Assembly (NCBI GenBank): GCA_020632915.1
Contig: JACKEP010000019.1
Coordinates: forward strand, 1-64,000
Length of the DNA: 64,000 nt
Direction of reading: 5' to 3'
From: Alphaproteobacteria bacterium
Lineage (GTDB): Bacteria > Myxococcota_A > UBA796 > GCA-2862545
The first letter of the stretch is position 1; every line of letters begins with the position of its first letter. Below are positions 18,927-28,294 of this stretch, piece by piece. A program made the translations under genes and the position numbers. Under the pieces are notes generated by a model. That model saw only the letters and a program-made list of their open reading frames with translations. It was not told the DNA's origin and made no database searches.

Positions 18927-19976
18927 GTGCGTGCGATGTGGCCGATGGTGGCGCTGCTGGTGGGCTGCAAGCCCGACCCGACGGATCCACCGAACCCCGA
19001 CGACACCGACCCCAAGACGTTCCGCGTGGCGTTCATCGCCGACAGCCACGTGATCGGCGACGACTACGTGTGCTGCGAGGGCAGCGATCTGGACACCGAG
19101 TCGATCTACCGCACGCGTCGCCGGTTCACCGAGACGGTCCAGCAGATCAACGCGATGGATCCGCAGCCCGAGATGGTGTTCCTCGCCGGCGACCTGTTCC
19201 ACCAGAACTACAAATGGGACACCGTCGCCGAGTACCGCGAGCACGGTTCCGCGGCGTGGCGCGCCAAGGAGATCGTCGACCAGCTGGAGCCCGAGTTCCA
19301 CATCGGCTGGGGCAACCACGACTACGACGTGCCCGAGTACAGCCGGGAGTTCGCCCACGAGCTGTTCCGCGAGCTGTTCGACACCGAGCCCTACCACGCG
19401 GTCGATCGCGGGGGCTTCAAGTTCCTGGTCACCAACAGCCAGCTCGGCCCCACCTGGGACAGCACCGATCCGCTCGACAGCTTCTTCGACACCGGCATGG
19501 GCTCGTTCGGTCGCGAGCAGCTCGCCTGGATCAAGGCCCAGCTCGAAGAGGGCAAGCCCACGTTCCTGATGTTCCACCACCCGCTGTACGTGGTGGCCCA
19601 CGACGAGGATCCGGACGGCCCGATCCCCGATGTGTTCGCGCTCATCGAGCAGTACCGCGACACCATCGAGGGCGTGTACGTCGGCCACACCCACGTGTGG
19701 ATCGACAACTCCGGCACCTACGATCTGCCCGTGTACGTGCTCGGCTCCATCCGCTACGACGCCGACAACTTCTGGGTCCACGAGTTCGAGGAGGGCGGAC
19801 GCAGCTGGCGTCACCTCGACTTCGACAAGGCCGAATGGGGCAGCCGCTACGGCTTCCCGTCGACCTACGTCGACGGCGAGGTCGCGGTCGACCGGTCCGT
19901 GCCGGCCACCGACGACCCCGCCGGGCCGTGGGACGGCTGGACCACCCCACCCGACCCGTGGCCGCCCGAGGAATAG
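18927..19976 (+). CDS. Calcineurin-like metallophosphoesterase lipoprotein
   Basis: 349 aa from a GTG at 18927, with GGAGG 7 nt upstream; an ATG three codons later is an alternative. The signal peptide ends in LLVGC (lipobox). All metallophosphoesterase blocks are present: ADSHVIG (D-x-H), AGDLFHQN (GD), GNHDYD (GNHD), FHHPLY and GHTHVW (GHxH). These ligate two metal ions for hydrolysis of phosphomono- or diesters. It would act in the periplasm, anchored to the membrane. Proteins of this layout are often acid phosphatase/PhoD-like or UDP-sugar hydrolase-like; the substrate is unknown. A TAGGAT -10-like hexamer lies 25 nt upstream of the start. Confidence 0.85.
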   Translation: MRAMWPMVALLVGCKPDPTDPPNPDDTDPKTFRVAFIADSHVIGDDYVCCEGSDLDTESIYRTRRRFTETVQQINAMDPQPEMVFLAGDLFHQNYKWDTVAEYREHGSAAWRAKEIVDQLEPEFHIGWGNHDYDVPEYSREFAHELFRELFDTEPYHAVDRGGFKFLVTNSQLGPTWDSTDPLDSFFDTGMGSFGREQLAWIKAQLEEGKPTFLMFHHPLYVVAHDEDPDGPIPDVFALIEQYRDTIEGVYVGHTHVWIDNSGTYDLPVYVLGSIRYDADNFWVHEFEEGGRSWRHLDFDKAEWGSRYGFPSTYVDGEVAVDRSVPATDDPAGPWDGWTTPPDPWPPEE

Positions 19977-20085
19977 CGCCTCCCGCAGCGCCCCCGGGCG
20001 ACCGCCTGGACACCGCCGGGGCAGGTCGCTAGCGGTGGGGGTTGCCCGCGCCCGGACGTCCCCCGGAAGCGCCCTCGGGTGTCCC

Positions 20086-21495
20086 ATGCTGCTCACGCTC
20101 ACCACCACCCACCAGCCCGCCACCGATCTCGGGTTCCTGCTGCGCAAGCACCCCGATCGGGCCCAGGCCTTCCCGCTCCCGTGGGGCACGGCCCACGTGA
20201 TGTGGCCCGAGGCCGGGAAGGAGCGGGCCACCGTGGCGCTGGTGCTCGAGGTCGACCCGATCACCCTCGTGCGCGGGCAGGCCACCAGCAGCGAGACGGG
20301 CCCGCTGGCCCAGTACGTCAACGACCGGCCCTACGTGGCGTCGTCGATCTTCGCCACGGCGATGAACAAGGTGTTCCGGGTGTCTTCGGCGCGCACGTGC
20401 ACCGAGCGCCCTGAGCTGGGCGGGCTGCCCATGCCCCTGTCGGTCCACCTGCCGGTGGTGCGCTGCAAGGGCGGCGAGGGGCTCGTGCGGCGGCTGTTCG
20501 AGCCGCTCGGCTACGCCGTGGACGTCGCGCGCCTGCCGGTCGACGACGCCCACCCCGACTGGGGCGGCTCGTCGCTGCACGCGCTCACCCTGTCGGCCAC
20601 GCTGCCGCTTGCCGACCTGCTGTCCCACCTGTACGTCCTGCTGCCGGTGCTCGACGACGCCCGCCACCACTGGGTCGGCCAGGCCGAGGTCGACAAGCTG
20701 GTGGAGCGTGCCGGCGACTGGCTCGCCGGTCACCCCGAGAAGGAGACGATCACGGAGCGCTACCTGCGGCGCCAGCACGGCCTGGTCCGCGGGGCGCTGC
20801 GCCAGCTCGTGCCCGACGCGCCGGACGAGGACGACGAGGACGCCGACGAGGTCGAGGCCGCGGAGGCGGCGATCGAGCGTCCGGCGCGGCTGGACACGGT
20901 GCGGCGCGACACGGTGCTCGCCACGCTGGAGGCGTCGGGCTGCACCACCGTGGCCGACGTGGGCTGCGGCGAGGGCAAGCTGCTGCATGCGCTCCTGGCC
21001 CGTCCGGCGTTCACGCGGGTGGTGGGCCTCGACGCGTCCCCGGCCGCTGTCGAGCGGGCGCGGCGTCGCCTCAAGCTCGACCGGCGGCCGTCCCACTGGA
21101 CGGAGCGGCTGGAGCTCGGCGTGGGCAGCGCCGTCTACCGCGACGCGCGCCTCGACGACCTCGACGCGGTCGTGCTCGTCGAGGTGATCGAGCACATGGA
21201 GGCCGACCGGCTGCCGTTGCTGGAGGCGGCGATCTTCGCCGGCGCCCAGCCGCGGGTCGTCGTCGTCACCACGCCGAACGTGGCCTACAACGCCCTGTTC
21301 GAAGCGATGAAGCCCGGCGCGTTCCGGCACGCCGACCACCGCTTCGAGTGGGACCGCCCCACGTTCGAGGCGTGGGCTGGCGGCGTGGCGGCGCGGTGTG
21401 GCTACGCCGTGCGCTTCGCGCCGATCGGCGCCGTCGACCCCACGCTCGGCGCGCCCACCCAGATGGCGGTGTTCACGCGGGAGGGGTCGGCATGA
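20086..21495 (+). CDS. hen1: RNA 3'-terminal ribose 2'-O-methyltransferase Hen1 (bacterial RNA repair)
   Basis: 469 aa. The N-terminal about 250 residues are the bacterial Hen1 N-domain that assists the ligase of Pnkp (LSVHLPVVRCKGGEG; LSATLPLADLLSHLYVLLPVLD). After an acidic linker (about 245-265) comes the SAM-dependent methyltransferase domain: the SAM site is VADVGCGEGKLL, and the metal-binding cluster is EVIEH (E366, E369, H370) plus H415/H418 in FRHADHRFEW, the Hen1 hallmark. It methylates the 2'-OH at the 3' end of cleaved RNA so that, after sealing, the repaired RNA resists re-cleavage by ribotoxins. The stop codon overlaps the next start (ATGA), so it is coupled to Pnkp. Start chosen at the family N-terminus MLLTLTTTH. 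Confidence 0.95.
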   Translation: MLLTLTTTHQPATDLGFLLRKHPDRAQAFPLPWGTAHVMWPEAGKERATVALVLEVDPITLVRGQATSSETGPLAQYVNDRPYVASSIFATAMNKVFRVSSARTCTERPELGGLPMPLSVHLPVVRCKGGEGLVRRLFEPLGYAVDVARLPVDDAHPDWGGSSLHALTLSATLPLADLLSHLYVLLPVLDDARHHWVGQAEVDKLVERAGDWLAGHPEKETITERYLRRQHGLVRGALRQLVPDAPDEDDEDADEVEAAEAAIERPARLDTVRRDTVLATLEASGCTTVADVGCGEGKLLHALLARPAFTRVVGLDASPAAVERARRRLKLDRRPSHWTERLELGVGSAVYRDARLDDLDAVVLVEVIEHMEADRLPLLEAAIFAGAQPRVVVVTTPNVAYNALFEAMKPGAFRHADHRFEWDRPTFEAWAGGVAARCGYAVRFAPIGAVDPTLGAPTQMAVFTREGSA

Positions 21496-24062
21496 CCACG
21501 CTCACCGTCCCCGAGCTGTCGCTCGTCGTGCTCGTCGGTGCGTCGGGCTCGGGCAAGTCCACCTTCGCAGCGCGTCACTTCGGCCGCTTCGAGGTGCTGT
21601 CGTCCGATCACTACCGTGGGGTCGTCAGCAACGACGTGGGCGACCAGTCCGCGTCCGGCGACGCCTTCGCCACGCTGGAGTACCTCGCCGACCTGCGGCT
21701 GCGGCGCGGCCTGCTCACCGTCATCGACGCCACCAACGTGCGCGGCGACCACCGCGCGCAGTGGGTGCGCCTCGCCAAGCGCCACGACGTGCTGCCCGTC
21801 GCCATCGTCTTCGACGTGCCGCCCGCCGTGTGCGCGGCGCGGGTGGAGGCACGCGAAGAGCGCGCGTTCGGCGCCCACGTCGTCCGCCGCCAGGCCGGCG
21901 ACCTGCGGCGCGAGGTCCGCAACCTGCGGCGCGAGGGCTTCCGCTACGTCCACCACCTCCAGGGCGTCGACGCCATCGACGCCGCCGTCGTCGAGCGGCC
22001 CCGTCCGTGGACCGACCGCCGCGACGACCACGGCCCGTTCGACCTGATCGGCGACGTCCACGGCTGCATCGACGAGCTCCTGCTGCTGCTCGACGAGCTC
22101 GGCTACACCGTCACGGTCACCGGAGACGGCGACGACGCGGTCCACGCGATCACCCACCCCGAGGGCCGGCGGCCGCTGTTCCTGGGCGACCTCGTCGACC
22201 GCGGACCGGGCAGCGATCGCGTGCTCCACCTGGTGATGGACCTCGTCGACGCCGGCACCGCCGTGTGCATCCCGGGCAACCACGAGGCCAAGCTCCACCG
22301 CTGGCTCACGTCGGGCAAGGGCAACCCCCGCCACGGCCTGCAGGCCACGATCGACCAGCTCGCCCCGCGCGGCGAGGCCTTCCGCGAGCGCGTCGCCCGG
22401 TTCATCGACGGCCTCGTCAGCCACTACGTGCTCGACGACGGCAAGCTGGTGGTCGCCCACGCCGGGATGAAGGAGGCATTCGCCGGCCGCGCGTCGGGGC
22501 GGGTGCGGGCGTTCGCGCTCTACGGCGAGACCACCGGCGAGTCGGACGAGTACGGCCTGCCGATCCGCTACCCGTGGGCACGCGACTACCGGGGTCAGGC
22601 CGCGGTGGTCTACGGCCACACGCCGATCCCGGTCGCCACGTGGGAGAACAACACGCTGTGCATCGACACGGGCTGCGTGTTCGGCGGGGAGCTCACCGCC
22701 CTGCGCTGGCCCGAGCGCGAGCTCGTGTCGGTGCCGGCGGCGCAGGTCTACTGCGAGCCGGTGCGTCCGCTGCAGGCCGAGCCCGCCGTGCCGGCCCGCG
22801 ACGTGCCCGACGCGCTCGACGTCACCGAGGTGCGCGGGCGTCGCCTCGCCACGCGGCTGGGGGTGTCCGTGCCGGTGACGGAGGCCGGCTGCGACACGGC
22901 GATCGAGGTGCTGTCGCGGTTCGCCGAGCACCCGCGGTGGCTGGTGCACCTGCCGCCCACGATGGCGCCGTGCGTCACGAGCAAGCGCCCCGACCTGCTC
23001 GAACACCCCGACGAGGCGTTCGCCTACTTCCGCAAGCGCGGCGTGCGGCAGGTGGTGTGCGAGGACAAGCACATGGGCTCGCGGGCGCTGGTGATCGTCG
23101 GCCGCGACGCCGACGCCATCGCGCGTCGCTTCGGCCTGCCGGACCAGGCGCAGGCGGGCCGGGTGCTGTCGCGGCGGGGCCGGCGCTTCTTCAGCGACGA
23201 CGCGGTCGAGGCGGCGCTGCTGGCGCGCGTGCGTTCGGCGCTCGATGCGGCGGGCTTCTGGGAGACGTTCGCCACCGACTGGGTGCTGCTCGACGCCGAG
23301 CTGCTGCCGTGGTCGGCCAAGGCCCGAGAGCTGTTGCGCACCCAGTACGGCCCGGTGGGCACGGCCGGTCGCGCGGCGCTGGCGGCGGCGTCCGCGGTGA
23401 TCGCCCAGGCGGCAGCGCGCACGGTGGCGTCGGACGGGGACGACCTCGCCGCGCTGGGGGCGCGCACGGCCACACGCGCCGACGCGCTCGACGCCTACAC
23501 GGCGGCGTGGCGTCGCTACTGCTGGGACGTCGACGGCGTCGACGATCTGCGCCTGGCGCCGTTCCACCTGCTGGCCACCGAGGGCCACGTCCACACCGAC
23601 AAGGACCACGTCTGGCACATGGAGACGCTCACCGGCCTCTGCGCGGGCGACCCGATCCTGCGGCCGACGACGTGGCGGCTCGTCGACCTCGACGACGCCG
23701 CCGCGGTCCAGGCGGCGACGGACTGGTGGGTCGCGCACACCGCCGCGGGTGGCGAGGGCATGGTGGTCAAGCCGCGCGACTTCCTCGCGCGCCACGAGGG
23801 CCGGTTGATCCAGCCCGCGCTCAAGGTGCGCGGCCAGGACTACCTGCGCATCATCTACGGACCCGAGTACCTGCTCGGCGACCACCTCGACCGGCTGCGG
23901 TCGCGCAGCGTCCGGCGCAAGTCGACGCTGGCGCTGCAGGAGCTGGCGGCGGGCCTCGAGGCGCTGGAGCGCTTCGTCGCGGGCGAGCCGCTGCCGCGCG
24001 TGCACGCGGGCGTGGTGGCCGTGCTGGCGGCGGAGGCCGAGGCGGTGGACCCGCGGCTGTAG
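21492..24062 (+). CDS. pnkp: Polynucleotide kinase-phosphatase-ligase Pnkp (bacterial RNA repair)
   Basis: 856 aa, the full trifunctional length. The kinase domain has P-loop GASGSGKST (residues 16-24) and phosphorylates 5'-OH ends. The central metallophosphoesterase has GDVHG (D188, H190), GDLVDRGPGSDR and GNHE, and removes 2',3'-cyclic phosphate or 3'-phosphate. The C-terminal adenylyltransferase/ligase has the nucleotidyl-Lys motif EDKHMGSR (K526) and EGMVVKP. The enzyme heals and, together with Hen1, seals RNAs cut by ribotoxins. Its start overlaps the hen1 stop by 4 nt (ATGA), giving a stoichiometric pair. All three catalytic centres look intact. Confidence 0.95.
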   Translation: MTTLTVPELSLVVLVGASGSGKSTFAARHFGRFEVLSSDHYRGVVSNDVGDQSASGDAFATLEYLADLRLRRGLLTVIDATNVRGDHRAQWVRLAKRHDVLPVAIVFDVPPAVCAARVEAREERAFGAHVVRRQAGDLRREVRNLRREGFRYVHHLQGVDAIDAAVVERPRPWTDRRDDHGPFDLIGDVHGCIDELLLLLDELGYTVTVTGDGDDAVHAITHPEGRRPLFLGDLVDRGPGSDRVLHLVMDLVDAGTAVCIPGNHEAKLHRWLTSGKGNPRHGLQATIDQLAPRGEAFRERVARFIDGLVSHYVLDDGKLVVAHAGMKEAFAGRASGRVRAFALYGETTGESDEYGLPIRYPWARDYRGQAAVVYGHTPIPVATWENNTLCIDTGCVFGGELTALRWPERELVSVPAAQVYCEPVRPLQAEPAVPARDVPDALDVTEVRGRRLATRLGVSVPVTEAGCDTAIEVLSRFAEHPRWLVHLPPTMAPCVTSKRPDLLEHPDEAFAYFRKRGVRQVVCEDKHMGSRALVIVGRDADAIARRFGLPDQAQAGRVLSRRGRRFFSDDAVEAALLARVRSALDAAGFWETFATDWVLLDAELLPWSAKARELLRTQYGPVGTAGRAALAAASAVIAQAAARTVASDGDDLAALGARTATRADALDAYTAAWRRYCWDVDGVDDLRLAPFHLLATEGHVHTDKDHVWHMETLTGLCAGDPILRPTTWRLVDLDDAAAVQAATDWWVAHTAAGGEGMVVKPRDFLARHEGRLIQPALKVRGQDYLRIIYGPEYLLGDHLDRLRSRSVRRKSTLALQELAAGLEALERFVAGEPLPRVHAGVVAVLAAEAEAVDPRL

Positions 24063-24279
24063 GCGGGTCCGCCGGGGCGTCCAGTGGTCCTGTCGGGGAG
24101 GGCGTGCTACTCCGGCGGTCGACTCGGGTCCGGTGACCCGAGCCGCGACGACGCCGATGGCGTCCCCAAAGGGACCGTCCCGACCGGATGACGGGTTGCC
24201 TGGGTGGTTCGCGGGTTCCCCCCCTGGTGGACGTGACGGGCGGTCGGCCTGTCGCGGACGTCACTGCCCCGGAGCATGC

Positions 24280-24483
24280 ATGGCCAAGGCGCGACCGAGC
24301 GTTCAGAAGCGACTCAAGGAAGCCCGTGCGCACGACAAGGCGCTCGCGAAGGCGGCCCGCAAGGCCGAGCGCGACGCGGCCCGCGCGGAGCGCGCAGACG
24401 TCCCCGATGGCGTCGATCCCGATCTGATCGGGCTCACCGTCGGTCCCCAGCCGGTGCCGTGGCTGCAGGACGACGAGGCGTAG
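24280..24483 (+). CDS. Small basic, helix-rich conserved protein
   Basis: 67 aa from ATG 24280, with GGAG 6 nt upstream. The N-terminal half is strongly basic and helical (AKARPSVQKRLKEARAHDKA then KAARKAERDAARAER), and the C-terminal part is acidic/hydrophobic (DPDLIGLTVGPQPVPWL). An in-frame upstream extension to 24133 is low-complexity and ignored. Short proteins that begin like this are frequent in delta-proteobacterial genomes and may bind nucleic acid, but I assign no function. Confidence 0.6.
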   Translation: MAKARPSVQKRLKEARAHDKALAKAARKAERDAARAERADVPDGVDPDLIGLTVGPQPVPWLQDDEA

Positions 24484-24490
24484 CCACGCC

Positions 24491-24540
24491 GCGCGCCGAC
24501 GGTCCCGCGCGATGCGTCGCCGCGGGACCCGTCGGTGCGC
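24491..24540. terminator. Strong bidirectional hairpin terminator
   Basis: A long inverted repeat lies between convergent genes: arms at 24491-24509 and 24521-24540 pair over about 18 bp with small bulges (core CGGTCCCGCG... / CGCGGGACCCG). It separates the small basic protein from the convergent cyclophilin gene. Confidence 0.65.
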
Positions 24541-24544
24541 CGCG

Positions 24545-25270
24545 CTACTGCACGATCTCGGCCTTGATCGTGTAGGACAGCTCGGGGAACTGCTCCTTGA
24601 GGTAGGCGTTGCCCTTGGTCTGGATGAGGCCCTGCGACGGGCCGCGGCCCATCGGGGCGCCCTCGCCGTAGCCCTTGTAGAGCTTGTCGACCGTGGCCAT
24701 GTCGCGCACCTCGCCGAACGGCGCGAAGCCCATCGCGTCGAGGTTGGCGTTGTCGTTGAAGTTGATGAACACCTGCGACGTGCGGGAGTTGGGGCCCGAC
24801 GTGGCGAACGTGATGTGGCCGCGGGTGTTGGACTGCTCGACCGGGTCGTCCTGGATGCGGGCGTTGCGCCAGGCGCCGTTGACGGCCGGGTCGCCGTTCA
24901 GGCCGAACTGCACCATGAAGCCGTCGATGGCGCGGAAGTAGGCCGTGTCGTCGAAGAAGCCGATCTTGACGAGGTTGTAGAACCGGTCGGCGCCCTTCGG
25001 GGCCCACGCGCGGTGGACGTCGACCAGGTACTCACCGGCCGTCGTGGTGAACTTGACCGTGTACTCCTCGGGGGCCTGCTCCGTGGCGGCCGACGGGTCC
25101 ATCAGCGCGGACTTCGCGGCCGGCGCGGCCTCGGCGGGCTTGGCCTCCGGCGCCTTCTCGGCCGGCTTGGCCTCCTCGGTCTTGGTCTCGTGGGGTGTCT
25201 CGGCGGTGTCGCTGCCACCGCAGGCGGCGAGGGCGGCGATGAGCAGGGCGGGGACGAGCAGGGCGCGCAT
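24545..25270 (-). CDS. Cyclophilin-type peptidyl-prolyl isomerase lipoprotein
   Basis: 241 aa from ATG 25268-25270, with GGAGG 6 nt upstream. A lipoprotein signal (lipobox LAAC) is followed by a Lys/Glu/Ala/Pro-rich spacer (about 20-65) and a cyclophilin domain: YFRAIDGFMVQFG (catalytic Arg context), the ATSGPNSRTSQVFIN block and GFAPFGEV. It would catalyse proline cis-trans isomerisation on exported proteins at the membrane surface. The domain length (about 170 aa) is normal and conserved blocks are intact. The Ala/Lys/Glu spacer is typical of periplasm-spanning lipoproteins. Confidence 0.88.
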   Translation of the reverse strand: MRALLVPALLIAALAACGGSDTAETPHETKTEEAKPAEKAPEAKPAEAAPAAKSALMDPSAATEQAPEEYTVKFTTTAGEYLVDVHRAWAPKGADRFYNLVKIGFFDDTAYFRAIDGFMVQFGLNGDPAVNGAWRNARIQDDPVEQSNTRGHITFATSGPNSRTSQVFINFNDNANLDAMGFAPFGEVRDMATVDKLYKGYGEGAPMGRGPSQGLIQTKGNAYLKEQFPELSYTIKAEIVQ

Positions 25271-25307
25271 GGGGGACCTCCGGGGGCGACGGCGCATCTT
25301 CGTCCGC

Positions 25308-26444
25308 TCACGTCACCGGCGCAACCTCGGGGACCATGAACCGCGCGACCCGCCGCCACGTGTTCTCGAACGCCGTCCACCCGAAGCCCGTACCCGTCCG
25401 GATCCAGTCGTAGTGGGGCGGGTGGAGCGTGGCGTCGCCGAAGTGGCCCAGGATGTCGAGGTGGTCGGCCCGGACGGCGGCGATCAGCGCGCCGCGCACC
25501 TGCGAGAGCGTGGGCACCATGCCGTCGCTGTCGGCGGCGGTGGGCACGGCGCCGAGGTCGCGCCGGAACACGTCGGCCTGGCCGTTCGACGGCGGCGGGA
25601 GCAGGGCGGGGTCGGTGCGCCCGGCGGCGGCGTGGAGCACGCGCCACAGGATCGCCTCGGCGTGGGCGGTGGGGTCGAGGCCGGCGCGGACGCTGTCGAG
25701 CAGCTCGGGGGCGCGGGCGCGGGTGACCACGTTGCCGTAGCGGACGTCGGGGCGATCGGGCGTGGCCGCGTTGAACGCGTCCATCGCGTCGGTGGTGAGC
25801 TGGGTGAGCAGGCGCTGATCGCGACCGACGTCGTCGAAGAACCGGGTGACCTCGGCGCGGCGCTCGGGGGTGAACGAGGCGAGGAGGCTGTCGGTGAGCT
25901 CGTCGACCATGGCGCCGCTGCCCTCACCGCGCACCAGGCGCTGGGCGGCGGCGGCGAGGCGCGCGAGCAGGCTCACGGGCAGCGCGCCGCGCCGCACGAC
26001 GAGCAACGTGGCGATCGACAGCAGGCGCAGGAGCTGCTTGCCCTGGAGCGTGTTGAACATCGCGGCCAGCGGTGTGCCGTGGTGGGGCACCGAGATGCCG
26101 ACGACCGAGCGCACGCGGTGCGCGTAGATGCCGGGGTTGCGCCCGCCGGGCAGCTCGGCGCCGGGGGTGACGCACAAGCGCGCGTCGAGGCCGCCGGTGG
26201 AGTGGCCGACGAGGTGGATGGGGCCGCGATCGTCGGCCGCGGCGATCGCGTCGTGCAGCCGTGCGGCGCGCGTGGACAGCGACGCGGTGGGCTCGGTGAC
26301 CACCGGGTGGAGCACGGCCTCCACACCGGCTTGGCCGAGCACGGCCTGGAGCAGCCGGACCACGTGGCCCCAGTACGAGAGGTCGCCCAGGTTGGCGAAG
26401 CCGAAGAAGCCGGGGACCAGGAAGACGTGGTGGCGTTCGGACAT
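25308..26444 (-). CDS. Alpha/beta-hydrolase, triacylglycerol lipase-like
   Basis: 378 aa, ATG start, no signal peptide. The oxyanion-hole segment FLVPGFFGFANLG is at the N-terminus. The nucleophile elbow is LVGHSTGGLDAR (G-x-S-x-G, Ser about residue 82), followed by GISVPHHGTPLA as in bacterial lipases. Candidate acid and His of the triad lie in DSDGMVP and DHLDILGHFGD near the C-terminus, which also contains a second half unlike simple esterases. The enzyme likely hydrolyses an ester lipid; location and substrate are uncertain. Confidence 0.78.
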   Translation of the reverse strand: MSERHHVFLVPGFFGFANLGDLSYWGHVVRLLQAVLGQAGVEAVLHPVVTEPTASLSTRAARLHDAIAAADDRGPIHLVGHSTGGLDARLCVTPGAELPGGRNPGIYAHRVRSVVGISVPHHGTPLAAMFNTLQGKQLLRLLSIATLLVVRRGALPVSLLARLAAAAQRLVRGEGSGAMVDELTDSLLASFTPERRAEVTRFFDDVGRDQRLLTQLTTDAMDAFNAATPDRPDVRYGNVVTRARAPELLDSVRAGLDPTAHAEAILWRVLHAAAGRTDPALLPPPSNGQADVFRRDLGAVPTAADSDGMVPTLSQVRGALIAAVRADHLDILGHFGDATLHPPHYDWIRTGTGFGWTAFENTWRRVARFMVPEVAPVT

Positions 26445-26548
26445 GGCAGGTGGGTAGCCGGTGGGGCGCGGACGTGCCGCGACGATCCCGGTGGGCAGGC
26501 GATCCCCTCCTGTGACAGGCTGGAGCTGCCCAGCGTCTTGGAGGTCTC

Positions 26549-28216
26549 GTGTCCCGCCGCACCCTGTCCCTGGTCCCCTGGCTCCCGGTCGCCCTCGCCC
26601 TCGTCGGGTGCGCCGGCGACGCCGACAAGGCCGACCCCGACACCGACACGGTCGACACCGACACCCTCGACACCGACGTCGAGACCAACCAACCGCCCAC
26701 GGTGACGCTGTCGGGCCCGTCGATCGCGCTGGTGGGGCGCAGCGTGCAGGTGGTGGCCACCGCCGACGACCCCGAGGACGACGCGCTCACCTACGCGTGG
26801 ACCCAGACCGCCGGCCCGAGCGCGGGCCTGTCCGGCGACGACACGTCGGGGCCGTGGATCCTGCCGCGCAAGGTGGGCACGTACACGCTGTCGGTGGTGG
26901 TCAGCGACGGCACCCACACGCTCGATGCGCAGACGGTCAGCTTCGACGTGCACGACATCGACGGCGGTGAGCGGTTCACCGTGGCGCTCAAGCCCGACGG
27001 CACGCTGTGGTCGTGGGGCACGGACTGGGCCGGTCAGCTCGGCAACGGCGCGGGCGGCTCCGACCCCGTGCTCGCCCCGGCGCGGGTGTGTGCGGTGGGG
27101 GCGACGATGGACTGCGACACCGAGCCCCTGGAGGGTGCCGTGGCGATCTCGGTCGGCGCGCAGCACGTGCTGGCGCTCAGGGACGACGGCACGGTGGTGG
27201 CGTGGGGCGACAACAACGCGGGCCAGCTCGGCATCGGCACGGTGGGTGGCGCGTCGTCGCTGCCGGTGCCGGTGTGCGACGTGGGCGCCACCGACTGCGC
27301 GGCCGACCCGCTCGACGACGTGCTCGCGATCGCGGCCGGCTACCTGTTCAGCGCGGCGCTCAAGCGCGACGGCACCGTGGTGACGTGGGGCTACAACAGC
27401 GACGGCCAGCTCGGCAACGGCGGCACCAGCGGGCCGGTGGGGACGGCGGCGCCGGTGTGCGCGTTCGGCGACACCCCGCCGTGCACCCTGTTCCTCGGCG
27501 GCGTCCGCCAGATCGTGGCGGGCGGCGGCGGCCATGCGCTGGCGATGACGCTCGACGGCGACATCCTGTCGTGGGGCCACAACAAGGCCGGTCAGCTCGG
27601 CGTCGGCGACGTGGCCACGCGGCAGTACGCCGTGCCCCAGAAGGTGTGCGCGGTCGGGGGCGTGACCCCCTGCGCCACCTTCCTGACCGGCGTGCGCACG
27701 CTCGATGCGTGGAGCGGGTCGTCGATGGCGCTCATGGAGGATGGCAGCGTGCTCGCGTGGGGCGGCAACGACCAGTTCGAGGCCGGGTCCACCACGGTCG
27801 ACACGTGCCTCAACGGTGAGCCCTGCGCGCCCAGCCCCGCCCCGGTGTGCCGCAGCGGCGACGACCCGTGCACCACGCCGATGACCAACATCGTCAACGT
27901 GGCGCTCGGGCGCGCGTTCGGCGTGGCGGTGCGGCGGTCGGGGGCCGTGGAGGTGTGGGGCGAGAACGAGCTGCACCAGCTGGGGCTCGGCCACATCGAC
28001 CCGGGGATGGTGCCGCAGATGGTGTGCGACGTCGGCGACACCGACCAGCCCTGCGAGACGCTGGGCGACGTGGCCGCGGTGGCCACCGGCAACTACCACA
28101 CCGTCGCGCTCAAGCGGGACGGCTCGATGGTGGCGTGGGGTCTGGCCCAGGACGGCGCGCTGGGCTCCGGTGACACCGATCAGCCCACCGTCCCCGTCGA
28201 CGTACCCACGTACTGA
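26549..28216 (+). CDS. Secreted RCC1-propeller lipoprotein
   Basis: 555 aa, GTG start with GGAGG 4 nt upstream. The lipoprotein signal (lipobox LVGC) is followed by an Asp/Thr linker (DTDTVDTDTLDTDVET), a PKD/Ig-like domain (PPTVTLSGPS...LPRKVGTYTLSVVVSDG, about 50-130) and then seven RCC1 repeats. Their signature WG(x4)GQLGxG is visible at WGTDWAGQLGNG, WGDNNAGQLGIG, WGYNSDGQLGNG, WGHNKAGQLGVG, WGGNDQFEAGS, WGENELHQLGLG and WGLAQDGALGSG. Seven repeats close one seven-bladed propeller. It is a surface or periplasmic binding module with no catalytic motif. Confidence 0.88.
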   Translation: MSRRTLSLVPWLPVALALVGCAGDADKADPDTDTVDTDTLDTDVETNQPPTVTLSGPSIALVGRSVQVVATADDPEDDALTYAWTQTAGPSAGLSGDDTSGPWILPRKVGTYTLSVVVSDGTHTLDAQTVSFDVHDIDGGERFTVALKPDGTLWSWGTDWAGQLGNGAGGSDPVLAPARVCAVGATMDCDTEPLEGAVAISVGAQHVLALRDDGTVVAWGDNNAGQLGIGTVGGASSLPVPVCDVGATDCAADPLDDVLAIAAGYLFSAALKRDGTVVTWGYNSDGQLGNGGTSGPVGTAAPVCAFGDTPPCTLFLGGVRQIVAGGGGHALAMTLDGDILSWGHNKAGQLGVGDVATRQYAVPQKVCAVGGVTPCATFLTGVRTLDAWSGSSMALMEDGSVLAWGGNDQFEAGSTTVDTCLNGEPCAPSPAPVCRSGDDPCTTPMTNIVNVALGRAFGVAVRRSGAVEVWGENELHQLGLGHIDPGMVPQMVCDVGDTDQPCETLGDVAAVATGNYHTVALKRDGSMVAWGLAQDGALGSGDTDQPTVPVDVPTY

Positions 28217-28294
28217 GCCTTGGCGCGGGTGGCCCGCGGCGTGCAGCGTTCGCCGTGGGTTCACCCCGCACCCGACCGGGATCTGGAGACCTCC

